Of a stretch of DNA of 64,000 nt, positions 44,190 to 52,649 are shown piece after piece. How positions within the stretch are numbered: position 1 is the stretch's first letter; each line of letters starts with the position of its first letter. The DNA is from Pelomonas sp. Root1237. GTDB taxonomy: Bacteria; Pseudomonadota; Gammaproteobacteria; Burkholderiales; Burkholderiaceae_C. The notes under the pieces are model-generated. The model saw nothing but the letters and a program-made list of their open reading frames with translations. It searched no databases and was not told the DNA's origin. The stretch lies in the NCBI RefSeq assembly GCF_001425055.1, contig NZ_LMDK01000001.1:145763-209762 (forward strand). Direction: 5' to 3'. A program made the position numbers and the translations under genes.

Positions 44190-46703
44190 TCAGAATTCGC
44201 CGCCGCTGAAGCGCGTGTCTGGCAGCTGCAGCAGGCTGCGCAGCTGCAGCCGTGTCGACGGCCAGACCGTCAGCGGCGGATTGACGGAGTCGAGGTGGGC
44301 CTCGCGCGCGGCGCCCAGGCCCTGGCGGTGGGCCAGCTCGACGAAGGCCTGGGTGGCATCGCGCGGCAGGGCCTGGGCGAACAGAAAGCCCTGGCCCAGG
44401 CTGCAGCCCAGCTCGGTCAGCACCTGGTGCTGCTCGGCAGTCTCGATGCCCTCGGCCACCGTGTGCAGGCCCAGGGCCTGGGCGAGGTCATGGATGGCCG
44501 CGACGATGGCGCGTGCCGTCGCGCCGGCCTGCGGGTGGTCGAGATCGGCGATGAAGGCGCGGTCGATCTTGAGCTGGTCCAGCGGCAGGCGGCGCAGATA
44601 GGCCAGCGACGAGAAGCCGGTGCCGAAGTCGTCCAGCGCAGTGCGCACACCCAGGGCGCGCAGCCGCGTCAGCAGGTCGATGGCGTGTTGGCTGTCCTTC
44701 AGCAGGGCCGATTCGGTCAGTTCGATCTCCAGGCGGTCGGCAGGCAGGCCGGTGCGCTCCAGCGCCTCCAGCACATGCAGCTCGATGGGGCTGCGCTCGA
44801 ACTGCAGGGCCGACACGTTGACGGCGACGCGCAGCTCGCCCGGCCAGCGCGCTGCGTCGCGGCAGGCGATGAGCAGGGCCCAGGCGCCGATGGTGATGAT
44901 GAGGCCGCTGTCTTCGGCCAACGGGATAAAGACGGCCGGTGGCACCAGGCCGCGCACGGGATGGCGCCAGCGCATCAGCGCCTCGAAGCCCCGCAGCTTG
45001 CCCGTGGCCAGCTCGATCTGTGGCTGGTAGTGCATCTCCAGTTGATCCGCGTCCAGCGCCAGCCGCAGGTCGGCCAGCAGGGCGAGGCGGTCCTGGGCGG
45101 CCTGCTGCAGGGCCGGCTCGTAGAGCACGAGGCGGTCGCGCCCGGCGGCCTTGGCGGCGAACAGGGCCAGGTCGGCAGCGCGCAGCAGCGGGTCGGCCGC
45201 CTGGGCATGGCGTGGCGCGCAGGCCGCGCCGATGCTGACGCGCACGTCGATCTCGTTGCCGTCGATGGAAACCGGCACGCGCAGGGCCGAGCGCAATTGC
45301 TTGCCCAGGCGCTGCATGGCTTCGGGGCTGAGCTCGCCGCGGAGCAGCACGGCGAATTCGTCGGCGCCCAGCCGCGCGACCAGGTCGCCGTTGCCGCGCC
45401 GCGCTGCCAGGCTGTCGTGCAGCCGCTCGCCCACGGCGGCCAGCAGGTGGTCGCCGGCGGCATGGCCCAGGCTGTCGTTGACCTGCTTGAAGCAGTCCAG
45501 GTCCAGCAGCAGCACGGTGCACGGCGAGATGGGCCCGCCGCCGCCGAGATAAAGGGCCAGGCGGCGGTGGAACTGGTGGCGGTTGGCCAGGCCGGTGACG
45601 GTGTCCTGGTCGGTCAGGCGCAGCAGCTCGCGTTCGCGCTCGCGCACCTCGCTGATATCGCTGCCCACGCCGCGCCAGCCGCCGTCGCCTTCCAGGCGCC
45701 GCCCGCTGAGCGTCCACCAGACATCCTCGCCGCCAACCCGCAGATGCAGGGCGTGATCGCTCAGCGGTTCGGTCGCCAGCAGCGCGTCGCCCAGTCGGTC
45801 CAGGCGCTGCTGGGCGTCGGCGTTGTTGGCGGGCAGCTGGTGGGCCAGTACGGCCAGCAGCGGCTCGCCGATCAGGTCCTGCGCCCGCTGGCCCAGGCTT
45901 TCGGCCATGCGCTGCGAGACATGGCGCAGCCGGCCGTCGCGGCCCAATTCCCACAGCCAGTCGCTGGCGTGATGTTCGAAGTCGCGCAGCAGCAGCGACA
46001 CCGTGAGCCGGTCACGTGCGGCCTCGTGCTGGGCGTGGCGGCCCAGCAGGAAGAGGCGGGCATTCAGCAGTGCCGCCATGCACAGCGCGATGGCGTACAA
46101 CGGCAGCAACGGCAGCAGCCCGTCCATCCAGGGAAGCGGCAGCAGCGCGATGCCCACGGCCAGCGTGCCGCAGGCGCCCAGCACCCAGCCGATGGCCACG
46201 GCGGGCAGCAGCGCGAACATCCAGGCTGCGGCGGCAATGGCGCCGGCCGCGGTGGCCACCAGCGGCGCGTGCAGGCCGGGCTCGGCCTGCTGGGCAACCT
46301 GCAGCAGCAGCACCGCGTCCAGCACGCCGCCGGCAAAAAGGTCCAGCGCCAGCAGCAGGCCGGCACGGATGCCGCGCGGCGGCGCGTCGGGTGGGCGGCG
46401 GTGGCGTTCATGCCGCCACAGCGCGAAGTTGAAGCCGTTGAGCGCCACCAGTGCCATCAGCGTGGGCGCGACGGGCAGCAGGTCGATGCGCCCTTTCAGT
46501 GCCACCAGCAGCAGCGCGATGGCGATGGCCGTGGCCACGACCGAGGCAGGCAACTGGCCGACGACGGCGCGCCACTGGTCGTCCCGCAGCTTGACCGCCT
46601 CTGCCGGATCGCCCGGCACCTCCCAGGCGGCGTGGATCAGCCGCTTGAACCCCGCCAGCGGCCACCGGGCAGGCAGTGCAAAAGGGGGCAGTGGCTCGGC
46701 CAT
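44190..46703 (-). CDS. Membrane PAS-GGDEF-EAL cyclic-di-GMP protein
   Basis: An 837-residue protein: six or so membrane helices within residues 50-220, a PAS-like segment at about 240-355, a GGDEF domain with the variant motif GADEF at 446-450, and an EAL domain with FEALMRW (EAL at 574-576) and ELTES, DDFGTGFSSL and KIDRAFI, all of which support phosphodiesterase activity. The Gly-to-Ala change in GGDEF may weaken cyclase activity. It likely lowers cyclic di-GMP in response to a ligand of the membrane or PAS part. Confidence 0.9.
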   Translation of the reverse strand: MAEPLPPFALPARWPLAGFKRLIHAAWEVPGDPAEAVKLRDDQWRAVVGQLPASVVATAIAIALLLVALKGRIDLLPVAPTLMALVALNGFNFALWRHERHRRPPDAPPRGIRAGLLLALDLFAGGVLDAVLLLQVAQQAEPGLHAPLVATAAGAIAAAAWMFALLPAVAIGWVLGACGTLAVGIALLPLPWMDGLLPLLPLYAIALCMAALLNARLFLLGRHAQHEAARDRLTVSLLLRDFEHHASDWLWELGRDGRLRHVSQRMAESLGQRAQDLIGEPLLAVLAHQLPANNADAQQRLDRLGDALLATEPLSDHALHLRVGGEDVWWTLSGRRLEGDGGWRGVGSDISEVRERERELLRLTDQDTVTGLANRHQFHRRLALYLGGGGPISPCTVLLLDLDCFKQVNDSLGHAAGDHLLAAVGERLHDSLAARRGNGDLVARLGADEFAVLLRGELSPEAMQRLGKQLRSALRVPVSIDGNEIDVRVSIGAACAPRHAQAADPLLRAADLALFAAKAAGRDRLVLYEPALQQAAQDRLALLADLRLALDADQLEMHYQPQIELATGKLRGFEALMRWRHPVRGLVPPAVFIPLAEDSGLIITIGAWALLIACRDAARWPGELRVAVNVSALQFERSPIELHVLEALERTGLPADRLEIELTESALLKDSQHAIDLLTRLRALGVRTALDDFGTGFSSLAYLRRLPLDQLKIDRAFIADLDHPQAGATARAIVAAIHDLAQALGLHTVAEGIETAEQHQVLTELGCSLGQGFLFAQALPRDATQAFVELAHRQGLGAAREAHLDSVNPPLTVWPSTRLQLRSLLQLPDTRFSGGEF

Positions 46704-46798
46704 GGCGAGCCCATCCTAGGCGGGCCCTGGCCGGCGTGGGTGTGACGCAATGCCGATTCGTCCGCAATCAGCGCGGCGCAAGCTTCACGGGCCCAGGG

Positions 46799-47359
46799 TC
46801 AGCGCTGTGCCGTGTTCTCGCGCACCATGCGCTGCATCAGCGTGAAGAAGCGGTCGTAGAACTCGCCCGCGGGAATGGTCTCGGAGGCCACCTTGACGAG
46901 GGAGTCATCGCTCGATGACAGCGGCACCGAGATCGAGCCCAGCGCGCTGACGCCGAGGCTGGCGGCCTGGTTGCTTTTCTTCAGCGCGTAGCGGTCCTGC
47001 TGGGCGCTGACATAGGCCGTCGCGATCTGCTGCTTGGGGCCATCGCCGACGCAGACAACATTGAATGCGATCTCCACATGCACCTCGCCCGCGGGCTGGA
47101 AGTGCTTGGCACCGCGCACGACGCCGCTTTCCGCCTTGCTGATCACATAGCCCTGGCTGAGCAGGGCGCGCCGGGCGGCCTCGCAGGTGTCGTCGACATT
47201 GGCGTCGAACAGCCGCGAGAAAGTCTCCTCGGCAGCAAAGCTCTCACCCTGGTAGACCGACTTCTGGGACTTGTCCGACCTCGAGGGCAGGCCGCCGCAG
47301 CCCGCCAGCAGCGTGAGGAGCAGGAAGGCGGACAGGGTCAGGGAGCAGAGGCGATGCAT
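46799..47359 (-). CDS. DUF2242 lipoprotein
   Basis: A 186-residue protein with lipobox LLAGC (Cys20). The body matches DUF2242 (FAAEETFSRLFDANVDDTCE, ARRALLSQGYVI) and includes CVGDGPKQQIATAYVSAQQD. The ATG at 47359 excludes a 33-codon open extension. DUF2242 lipoproteins are envelope proteins of unknown function. It lies 95 bp upstream of the GGDEF-EAL gene on the same strand. Confidence 0.85.
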   Translation of the reverse strand: MHRLCSLTLSAFLLLTLLAGCGGLPSRSDKSQKSVYQGESFAAEETFSRLFDANVDDTCEAARRALLSQGYVISKAESGVVRGAKHFQPAGEVHVEIAFNVVCVGDGPKQQIATAYVSAQQDRYALKKSNQAASLGVSALGSISVPLSSSDDSLVKVASETIPAGEFYDRFFTLMQRMVRENTAQR

Positions 47360-47660
47360 GGGGCGATTATTCCGTCCGCGAAAGGGCGCTTTGTTTCCGG
47401 GCGGGTGCCTGGGCCCCGCGCGCAACGCCGCCGGGCCTGGATCCGATGACAGGGACATTCAGGGGAAGGTGCGGCATTCAGCGTGCCCATCAGCCGGGCA
47501 GACGGAACGCGAAGCGGCAAGGCTGCCACGGTCGGCGCAGGCAGGCGGCAATGTAAGCGCGGGCTCACAACGCTGAGCTCTGCGATGCCCATCCGGACCG
47601 GCATCGACCGTTGATCGGGTTTTGCTTCACATGCGGCCATTGAGGGCGAAGATGCGCCGC

Positions 47661-48323
47661 ATGAAGCGCCGTACCTTCGCATTCGCCGCACTGCTGCCGG
47701 CTCTGGCCTGGGCCGAAGAGACTGCTGAGTCCGCGTTCGGCGGCCATGGCATGGCCGTGTTCGGCGGCCGTGAGGGCCTGTATGCCTCGCACTTGCCGAT
47801 GTTCCACACGCCGCATGACAGCCAGGTGCTGCTGCGCTTTCACCTCGCCGATGCGGCGGCCGACAAGGCACTGCGCGAGACCTTGGCCCGCCAGCCCAGC
47901 TTGTGGACCTTCGACCCCGAGGCCTTTGACCTGCTGCGCTTCACACCAGGCCACGCCAAGCCGCTGCGCGAATTCAAGGCGCGCTTCTTCGCGGGCCACT
48001 TCGAGCGTGGCGGCAAGCCACAGTCGGCCGAGCAGCGCGTCGTCGTCGATGAGGTGATGCTGTTTCGGCGGCTGAGCCCCGTTCAACGCGAGGCATCGAC
48101 CGGGCGCTATCGGCTGATCGGCAAGGGCAGCGAGTGGTTCGCGGTCAAGACCATCGACCGCCGCCCGGACTTCGACCACATCGTGCGCCTGAAGGCACCC
48201 CAGGTCCGCGGCGAGGTCGATGTGCCGCTGCAGGGCGTCGCCAGGCCTGGCGCCACTGTCCAACGTGCCTTCAAGGCCAAGGGGCTGACCGAGATCTACT
48301 TCGAGACCGACGACCTGCGTTGA
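47661..48323 (+). CDS. Secreted hypothetical protein
   Basis: A 220-residue protein with a signal peptide (MKRRTFAFAALLPALAWA). The mature part shows SAFGGHGMAVFGGREGLYAS, HTPHDSQVLLRFHLA and a beta-rich C-terminal half. I do not recognise the family. Four in-frame ATGs are present; I use 47661 because it gives the best signal peptide. It lies 26 bp before the OsmC gene on the same strand. Confidence 0.7.
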   Translation: MKRRTFAFAALLPALAWAEETAESAFGGHGMAVFGGREGLYASHLPMFHTPHDSQVLLRFHLADAAADKALRETLARQPSLWTFDPEAFDLLRFTPGHAKPLREFKARFFAGHFERGGKPQSAEQRVVVDEVMLFRRLSPVQREASTGRYRLIGKGSEWFAVKTIDRRPDFDHIVRLKAPQVRGEVDVPLQGVARPGATVQRAFKAKGLTEIYFETDDLR

Positions 48324-48349
48324 GAATCGCTTCCAACCCAGGAGGCTTT

Positions 48350-48805
48350 ATGGACAACCCCAGCGTCACCCTGATCCAGCGTCAGGGCTACCAGTTCGAA
48401 CACCATTACGTGCCGGAGCTGCCGGTGCTGCTATCGGACGAGCCCGTGCCCTTCGGCACCGGGCTGGGGCCCGATCCGGTCGAACTGCTGGCCTCGGCCA
48501 TCGGCAATTGCCTCTCCGCGTCGCTGTGGTTTGCCTGCCAGAAGTACAAGGACGACCCCTCGCCGCTGCGCACCGAGGTCAAGGCGACCGTCGGCAGGAA
48601 CGAGCGCGGACGCAACCGCGTGCAGGGCCTGGCGGTGGACCTGCACCTGGGCAAGCCAGCCGACCAGCTCGGCCACATTCAGCGTGTGCTGGACACCTTC
48701 GAGGACTTCTGCACCGTCACGCAGAGCGTGGCGCCGGCCATTCCCGTGACGCTGCGCGTGCTGGACAGCACTGGTGCGGTTCTGAAGCCCGCCGCGGCCG
48801 TGTGA
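48350..48805 (+). CDS. OsmC-family peroxidase
   Basis: A 151-residue protein with the OsmC fold. The two redox Cys are visible, Cys54 in IGNCLSASLW and Cys121 in EDFCTVTQSV, as in OsmC/Ohr peroxidases that reduce organic hydroperoxides. GGAGG just upstream of ATG 48350. Cytosolic. It is followed by repeat copy C. Confidence 0.85.
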   Translation: MDNPSVTLIQRQGYQFEHHYVPELPVLLSDEPVPFGTGLGPDPVELLASAIGNCLSASLWFACQKYKDDPSPLRTEVKATVGRNERGRNRVQGLAVDLHLGKPADQLGHIQRVLDTFEDFCTVTQSVAPAIPVTLRVLDSTGAVLKPAAAV

Positions 48806-48812
48806 ATTCTTT

Positions 48813-48933
48813 GCGGGTCGAGCGCCGGGCCGCTCCCTAGCCGGTCCGCGCTGGCGATGTGCTTGCGGTTCGATACCGCGAGCATCGCCGTCCCCTCGGG
48901 GGACCGGCCAAGGTACTCCTTGGCCGAGGGGCT
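48813..48933 (-). repeat. Intergenic palindromic repeat, copy C
   Basis: Read on the minus strand it starts GCCCCTCGGCC nine nt after the ABC ATPase stop. It continues with GAGGGGACGGCGATGCTC, a stem CGCGGT/ACCGCA, AGCACATCGCCAGCGC and CGGCTAGGGAGCGGCCC. It lies between the convergent OsmC and ATPase genes. Confidence 0.8.
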
Positions 48934-48941
48934 TCATTTTT

Positions 48942-49718
48942 CTAAGCGGGCATTTCCAGGCCGAGTTCCTTCAGGATCGCCTCGCGCAGCGCATCCATCT
49001 CCGGGCTGATCAATCGCCGCGGGTGCGGCATGTCCAGCTCGAAGCGGGCCTGGATGCGCGTGGGCCGGGGCGACAGCACGAGGATGCGGTCGGCCATGTA
49101 GAGGGCCTCGTCGACGTCGTGGGTGATGAGCAGCACCGTGTGCTTTTCTTCGGCCAGGATGCGCAGCAGCTCGTTGCGCATGCGCAGGTTCATCAGCGCG
49201 TCCAGCGCCGAGAAGGGCTCGTCCAGATACAGGATCTCGGGCTTGACGATGAAGGCCCGCGCCAGCTCGACGCGCTTGAGCATGCCGCCCGACAGCTCGT
49301 GCGGGTAGGCGCCTTCGAAGCCCTTGAGCCCGACCATGGCGGCGTAGTGGTCGGCCAGCTTGACGCGCTCGGCATCGACGCCATGCTCCTGGCCGGTCAG
49401 GCCGAACATCAGGTTCTGCTGCACGGTCAGCCAGGGGAAGACCGAGCCATATTGCGAGATGACGATGCCCTGGGGGCTGGGGCCGGGATGGGGCTGGCCG
49501 TCGATCAGCAGCGAGCCGCCGTCGGTCTTTTCGAAGCCCGCGAGGATGTTCATCAACGTCGACTTGCCGCAGCCGGAGGGGCCGACGATGGCGACGAACT
49601 CGCCTTCGGCGACGTCGAAGTCCACGCCCTGGATGACGGGCAGCTGGCCGCCCTTGGCGGACTTGAAGCTCTTGGTCAAGCCGCTGACGGCGATCTTGGG
49701 CATCTTGTTATCTGACAT
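48942..49718 (-). CDS. Nitrate/taurine-type ABC transporter ATPase
   Basis: A 258-residue ATPase: Walker A GPSGCGKST, Q-loop in ISQYGSVFPWLTV, signature LSGGMLKRVELARAF, Walker B ILYLDEPFSALDAL and ITHDVDEALYMADR. These features match the SsuB/TauB/NrtD family. It is the last gene of the five-gene copper-linked operon and overlaps the permease gene by 11 bp. It energises import in the cytoplasm. Confidence 0.9.
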   Translation of the reverse strand: MSDNKMPKIAVSGLTKSFKSAKGGQLPVIQGVDFDVAEGEFVAIVGPSGCGKSTLMNILAGFEKTDGGSLLIDGQPHPGPSPQGIVISQYGSVFPWLTVQQNLMFGLTGQEHGVDAERVKLADHYAAMVGLKGFEGAYPHELSGGMLKRVELARAFIVKPEILYLDEPFSALDALMNLRMRNELLRILAEEKHTVLLITHDVDEALYMADRILVLSPRPTRIQARFELDMPHPRRLISPEMDALREAILKELGLEMPA

Positions 49719-50469
49719 AGCGCCACCGCACGGTCTTGAGTTTTTCGAGCAGGCGGGTCACGCCGTCCAGCAGCAGGCCGATGACGCCGATGAGGATCAT
49801 GCTGGCGATGACGAGGTCATAGCGGTTGCCGGCATTGCGCGAATCCATGATGAGATAGCCCAGGCCCGAGCGCAGCGCGATCATCTCGGCCGCCACGACG
49901 ACCAGCCACGCCACGCCGATGCCGATGCGCATGCCGATGATGATTTCCGGCAGCACGGCCGGGATGACGACGCGGCGGAACATCACCGCGCGCGACACGC
50001 CGAAGTTGGTGGCCGCGCGCAGGTAGCGCCGGTCGATGGTGTGCACGCCCGAGGTCGTCTGAACGATCAGCGGGAACACGGAGGAGATGAAGATCAGGAA
50101 GATGGGCGAGGTGTCGCCGACGCCGAACCACAGGATGGCCAGCGGGATCCAGGCGATCGGCGAGATCGGCCGCAGCATCTGGAAGATCGGGTTGAAGGTG
50201 CGGTAGGCGCCGGCCACCCAGCCCATCCACAGGCCCAGCGGGATGCCGATCAGCATGGCCAGGCCGAAGCCGATGCCCACGCGCATCAGCGACGCGGTGA
50301 TGTGCTCCCACAGCGTGCCGTCCTGGGCCAGCTCCAGCGTGCCGGTGACGACGGCCCAGGGTGTCGGGAAGATGGGGCTCTCGGTGTAGACGACGATGCC
50401 CCACCAGGCCGCGATGACCAGGGCAATGACCGCCAGCGGCGGCAGGATTCGATTCAGGCGCAGGTTCAC
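49708..50469 (-). CDS. ABC transporter permease, nitrate/taurine type
   Basis: A 253-residue inner-membrane protein with about six helices (LPPLAVIALVIAAWWGIVVY, IGFGLAMLIGIPLGLWMGWV) and the coupling-loop region ATNFGVSRAVMFRRVVIPAV. GTG 50469 is used, with AGGAGG well placed upstream; it overlaps the previous stop as GTGA. The longer open frame runs back through the cupredoxin-like gene and is spurious. Confidence 0.9.
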   Translation of the reverse strand: MNLRLNRILPPLAVIALVIAAWWGIVVYTESPIFPTPWAVVTGTLELAQDGTLWEHITASLMRVGIGFGLAMLIGIPLGLWMGWVAGAYRTFNPIFQMLRPISPIAWIPLAILWFGVGDTSPIFLIFISSVFPLIVQTTSGVHTIDRRYLRAATNFGVSRAVMFRRVVIPAVLPEIIIGMRIGIGVAWLVVVAAEMIALRSGLGYLIMDSRNAGNRYDLVIASMILIGVIGLLLDGVTRLLEKLKTVRWRYVR

Positions 50470-50900
50470 CGCCCCTCCTTCCAGTGGTTCTTCATGAGGC
50501 GTTGCCAGCGCCATTGCAATGCTGGCCAGCCGCGCGCTGGCGTTGGCGCGACGACGACGGCCATCTGGCCGCTGGCATGTGCGCTGCACGCGAAGCTATA
50601 GGTCGATGCGACCTCGAAGGGCAGGCGAAAACTCTGCCCCGGCATGATGAGCACGGGGCCGAACTGCTGCGGCACCTCGTCGCGGTTGCGCAGCAGCAGC
50701 ACGTCGTTCAGGCCCAGCGTCAGATCGATGCGGTCCGGGAGGATCTCGACCTTGTCACCGGCCATGCGGCGGGCATAGGTGCCTTGCGGGATCTCGAACA
50801 GCTCGTCGCGCGTGGGCAGTTCGATGGGCGCCAGCGCCGCCCAGGCCACCAGGGCCAGCGGCAACGTGACCGGCAGGAGCCAGACCCAACGCTTTCTCAC
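50466..50900 (-). CDS. Membrane-anchored cupredoxin-like protein
   Basis: A 144-residue protein with one N-terminal membrane helix (VWLLPVTLPLALVAWAALAP) and a beta-rich body. Cys105-x2-His108-x4-Met113 (ACSAHASGQM) has the exact spacing of a type 1 copper site as in plastocyanin. The N-terminal His ligand is not seen: the position of NRDEVPQQFGPV carries Gln. It would sit in the periplasm. It is sandwiched, with 4 bp overlaps, between SCO and the permease, so it is likely part of the importer's work. Confidence 0.75.
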   Translation of the reverse strand: MRKRWVWLLPVTLPLALVAWAALAPIELPTRDELFEIPQGTYARRMAGDKVEILPDRIDLTLGLNDVLLLRNRDEVPQQFGPVLIMPGQSFRLPFEVASTYSFACSAHASGQMAVVVAPTPARGWPALQWRWQRLMKNHWKEGR

Positions 50901-51469
50901 TTCGAAGCCAAGAGCAGCTTGAGGTCGTGCACGAAGTCCTTGGCCTCGTGGCCGTAGGGCATCATGGCCCGCAGCGTGCCGGCGCGGTCGATCAGCCAGA
51001 CCGACGTGGAGTGGTTCATGCCGTAGGCGTTGCCTTGCTTGGGCGCGATCTTCTCGGCGACGACGCCATAGCGCTTGCGCATCGCGGCCAGCTTGTCCGG
51101 TGCCTCGGTGCCGCCGATGAAGGTCGGGTCAAACGCGGTCAGGTATTGGCGGATGCGCGGGATGTCATCGCGCTCGGGGTCCACCGTTACGTAGACGACC
51201 TGCACGTCCGCCGCGTCGGTGCCCAGCTGCTTGCGCGCCTGGGCGAGCGTGGCCAGCGTCGTCGGGCAGACCTCGGGGCAGTGGGTGAAGCCGAACACCA
51301 ACAGCACCAGCCTGCCCTTGAAGCGGGCGAGATTGAGGGCGGCACCGTCGCTGCCCTGGAGAGCGAATTCGGGCGCTGCCTGGGCGGGCTCGAAGACGCC
51401 GGCCTTCAGCGTCGGCGCAGCCTGCGCCGTCAAAGGCAGCGCGGCCCACAACAGGGCGCGGCGTTTCAT
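50897..51469 (-). CDS. SCO1/SenC-family copper chaperone
   Basis: A 190-residue thioredoxin-fold protein with a signal peptide (to about AQA at 17). Copper-binding CPEVC gives Cys64 and Cys68, and His153 lies in MNHSTSVWLI; all three SCO ligands are present. SCO proteins deliver copper to the CuA centre of terminal oxidases or act in periplasmic thiol chemistry. Here no oxidase gene is near; the gene overlaps the substrate-binding and cupredoxin-like genes by 4 bp each. Confidence 0.88.
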   Translation of the reverse strand: MKRRALLWAALPLTAQAAPTLKAGVFEPAQAAPEFALQGSDGAALNLARFKGRLVLLVFGFTHCPEVCPTTLATLAQARKQLGTDAADVQVVYVTVDPERDDIPRIRQYLTAFDPTFIGGTEAPDKLAAMRKRYGVVAEKIAPKQGNAYGMNHSTSVWLIDRAGTLRAMMPYGHEAKDFVHDLKLLLASK

Positions 51470-52506
51470 ATCGGGATGGGCGCGGCCTTGGCCGCCTTGA
51501 CGAAACTGTCGTCCACGTATTTCTCGTAGGCCACCGGGGCCTTGAGCGTGCCGGCCTCGATGGACAGCTGCATCAGGTCGTCGAACTCGGCGCGGATCAT
51601 GCGCAGGTCGCCATAGGTGACGCGGTCCGTCGGGTTCTCCATCACGAAGCGCAGGATGTTGGGGTCCTGGTTGAAGAACTTGCGGCCGGCGGCGATCTGG
51701 ATGGCCTTCTCGCGGTTGGCGGCCTGCAGGTCCAGCCAGTTGCCGGCACCCTGCACGTGGTTCACCAGGTCCTGCACCAGCGGCCGGTTCTCCTTGATGA
51801 GTTCCTCGCGCACCGTCAGCACGCAGCAGATGTAGTTGCGCCACTCGTCGCGCGTCATGCGCAACGGTCGCGCATAGCCGGCGCGCTGGGCCGAGGCGCC
51901 GAAGGGCTCGCCGGTGCAATAGGCGTCCACGGCCTTGGCAAAGAGGGCGGCCGGCATGTCGGGCGGCGGCATCTCGACGATCTGGATGTCCTTGGGCGTC
52001 ATGCCCTCCTGGGCCAGCATCTTGCGCAGGAACAGAAAGTCCACCGCGAAGCGGCTGGGGATGGCGATGCGCTTGCCCGTCAGGTCCTTGAACTTCTTGT
52101 AGGGCGAGTCGGTGCGCACCATGATGACGGCGCCCGAGCGATGGCCCAGCGAGACGATCTTGACCGGGATCTTCTTGTCCGCCAGGTCCATGACCAGCGG
52201 CGCAAGCATGTAGGCGGCCTGGATGCCGCCGGTCATCAGCGACTCCTTGATCTCGGGCCAGCCGTTGTACTTGCTGTACTCGAACTGGAAGGCCGAGCTG
52301 CCGGAGGCCTTGTTGGACGCCAGGCGTGCCGAGCAGGCCACCGGCAGCGTCAAGTTGCAGGTGACCGGCAGGCCGCCGACGATCAGCGGGCCGGAAGCGG
52401 CCGCCGCGGGCAGGCTCAGGACCGGCAGCGCCGACGCCAGCGCGCCGCGCAGCAATTGCCGGCGATCAAGGCCGGCGGGTGGGGATTCAGGCAGTTCGTG
52501 AGTCAT
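51466..52506 (-). CDS. ABC transporter substrate-binding protein, NMT1/SsuA type
   Basis: A 346-residue protein with a twin-arginine-type signal (LDRRQLLRGALASALPVLSL). The body has the type 2 periplasmic-binding fold: TGGIQAAYMLAPLVMDLADK, FKDLTGKRIAIPSRFAVDF and EMPPPDMPAALFAKAVDAYC with TGEPF. It belongs to the nitrate/sulfonate/taurine group, but unusually holds several Cys (Cys50 and Cys58 in VTCNLTLPVACSA, and an ICCV pair). The Tat signal suggests folding with a cofactor or metal before export. It is the first gene of the operon. Confidence 0.85.
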   Translation of the reverse strand: MTHELPESPPAGLDRRQLLRGALASALPVLSLPAAAASGPLIVGGLPVTCNLTLPVACSARLASNKASGSSAFQFEYSKYNGWPEIKESLMTGGIQAAYMLAPLVMDLADKKIPVKIVSLGHRSGAVIMVRTDSPYKKFKDLTGKRIAIPSRFAVDFLFLRKMLAQEGMTPKDIQIVEMPPPDMPAALFAKAVDAYCTGEPFGASAQRAGYARPLRMTRDEWRNYICCVLTVREELIKENRPLVQDLVNHVQGAGNWLDLQAANREKAIQIAAGRKFFNQDPNILRFVMENPTDRVTYGDLRMIRAEFDDLMQLSIEAGTLKAPVAYEKYVDDSFVKAAKAAPIPI

Positions 52507-52591
52507 GACCAGGGCGCATGACTGTGCCAACTCCTGACAGGCTGTCCATGCGGGTTGACCGAATTGTGCCTACTTACCTACCTTGAAACTG

Positions 52592-52617
52592 AGCCGCCGC
52601 CAGGCTTTGCGGCGGCT
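52592..52617 (-). terminator. Putative terminator of glutamate dehydrogenase gene
   Basis: Perfect 9 bp stem AGCCGCCGC/GCGGCGGCT with an 8 nt loop, 33 nt past the gdhA stop on the minus strand. The following T tract is weak (CAGTTTC). Likely an intrinsic or partly Rho-independent terminator. Confidence 0.5.
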
Positions 52618-52649
52618 GACGGCGGTGCATGGGCGGGGCCCAGCGCGGA

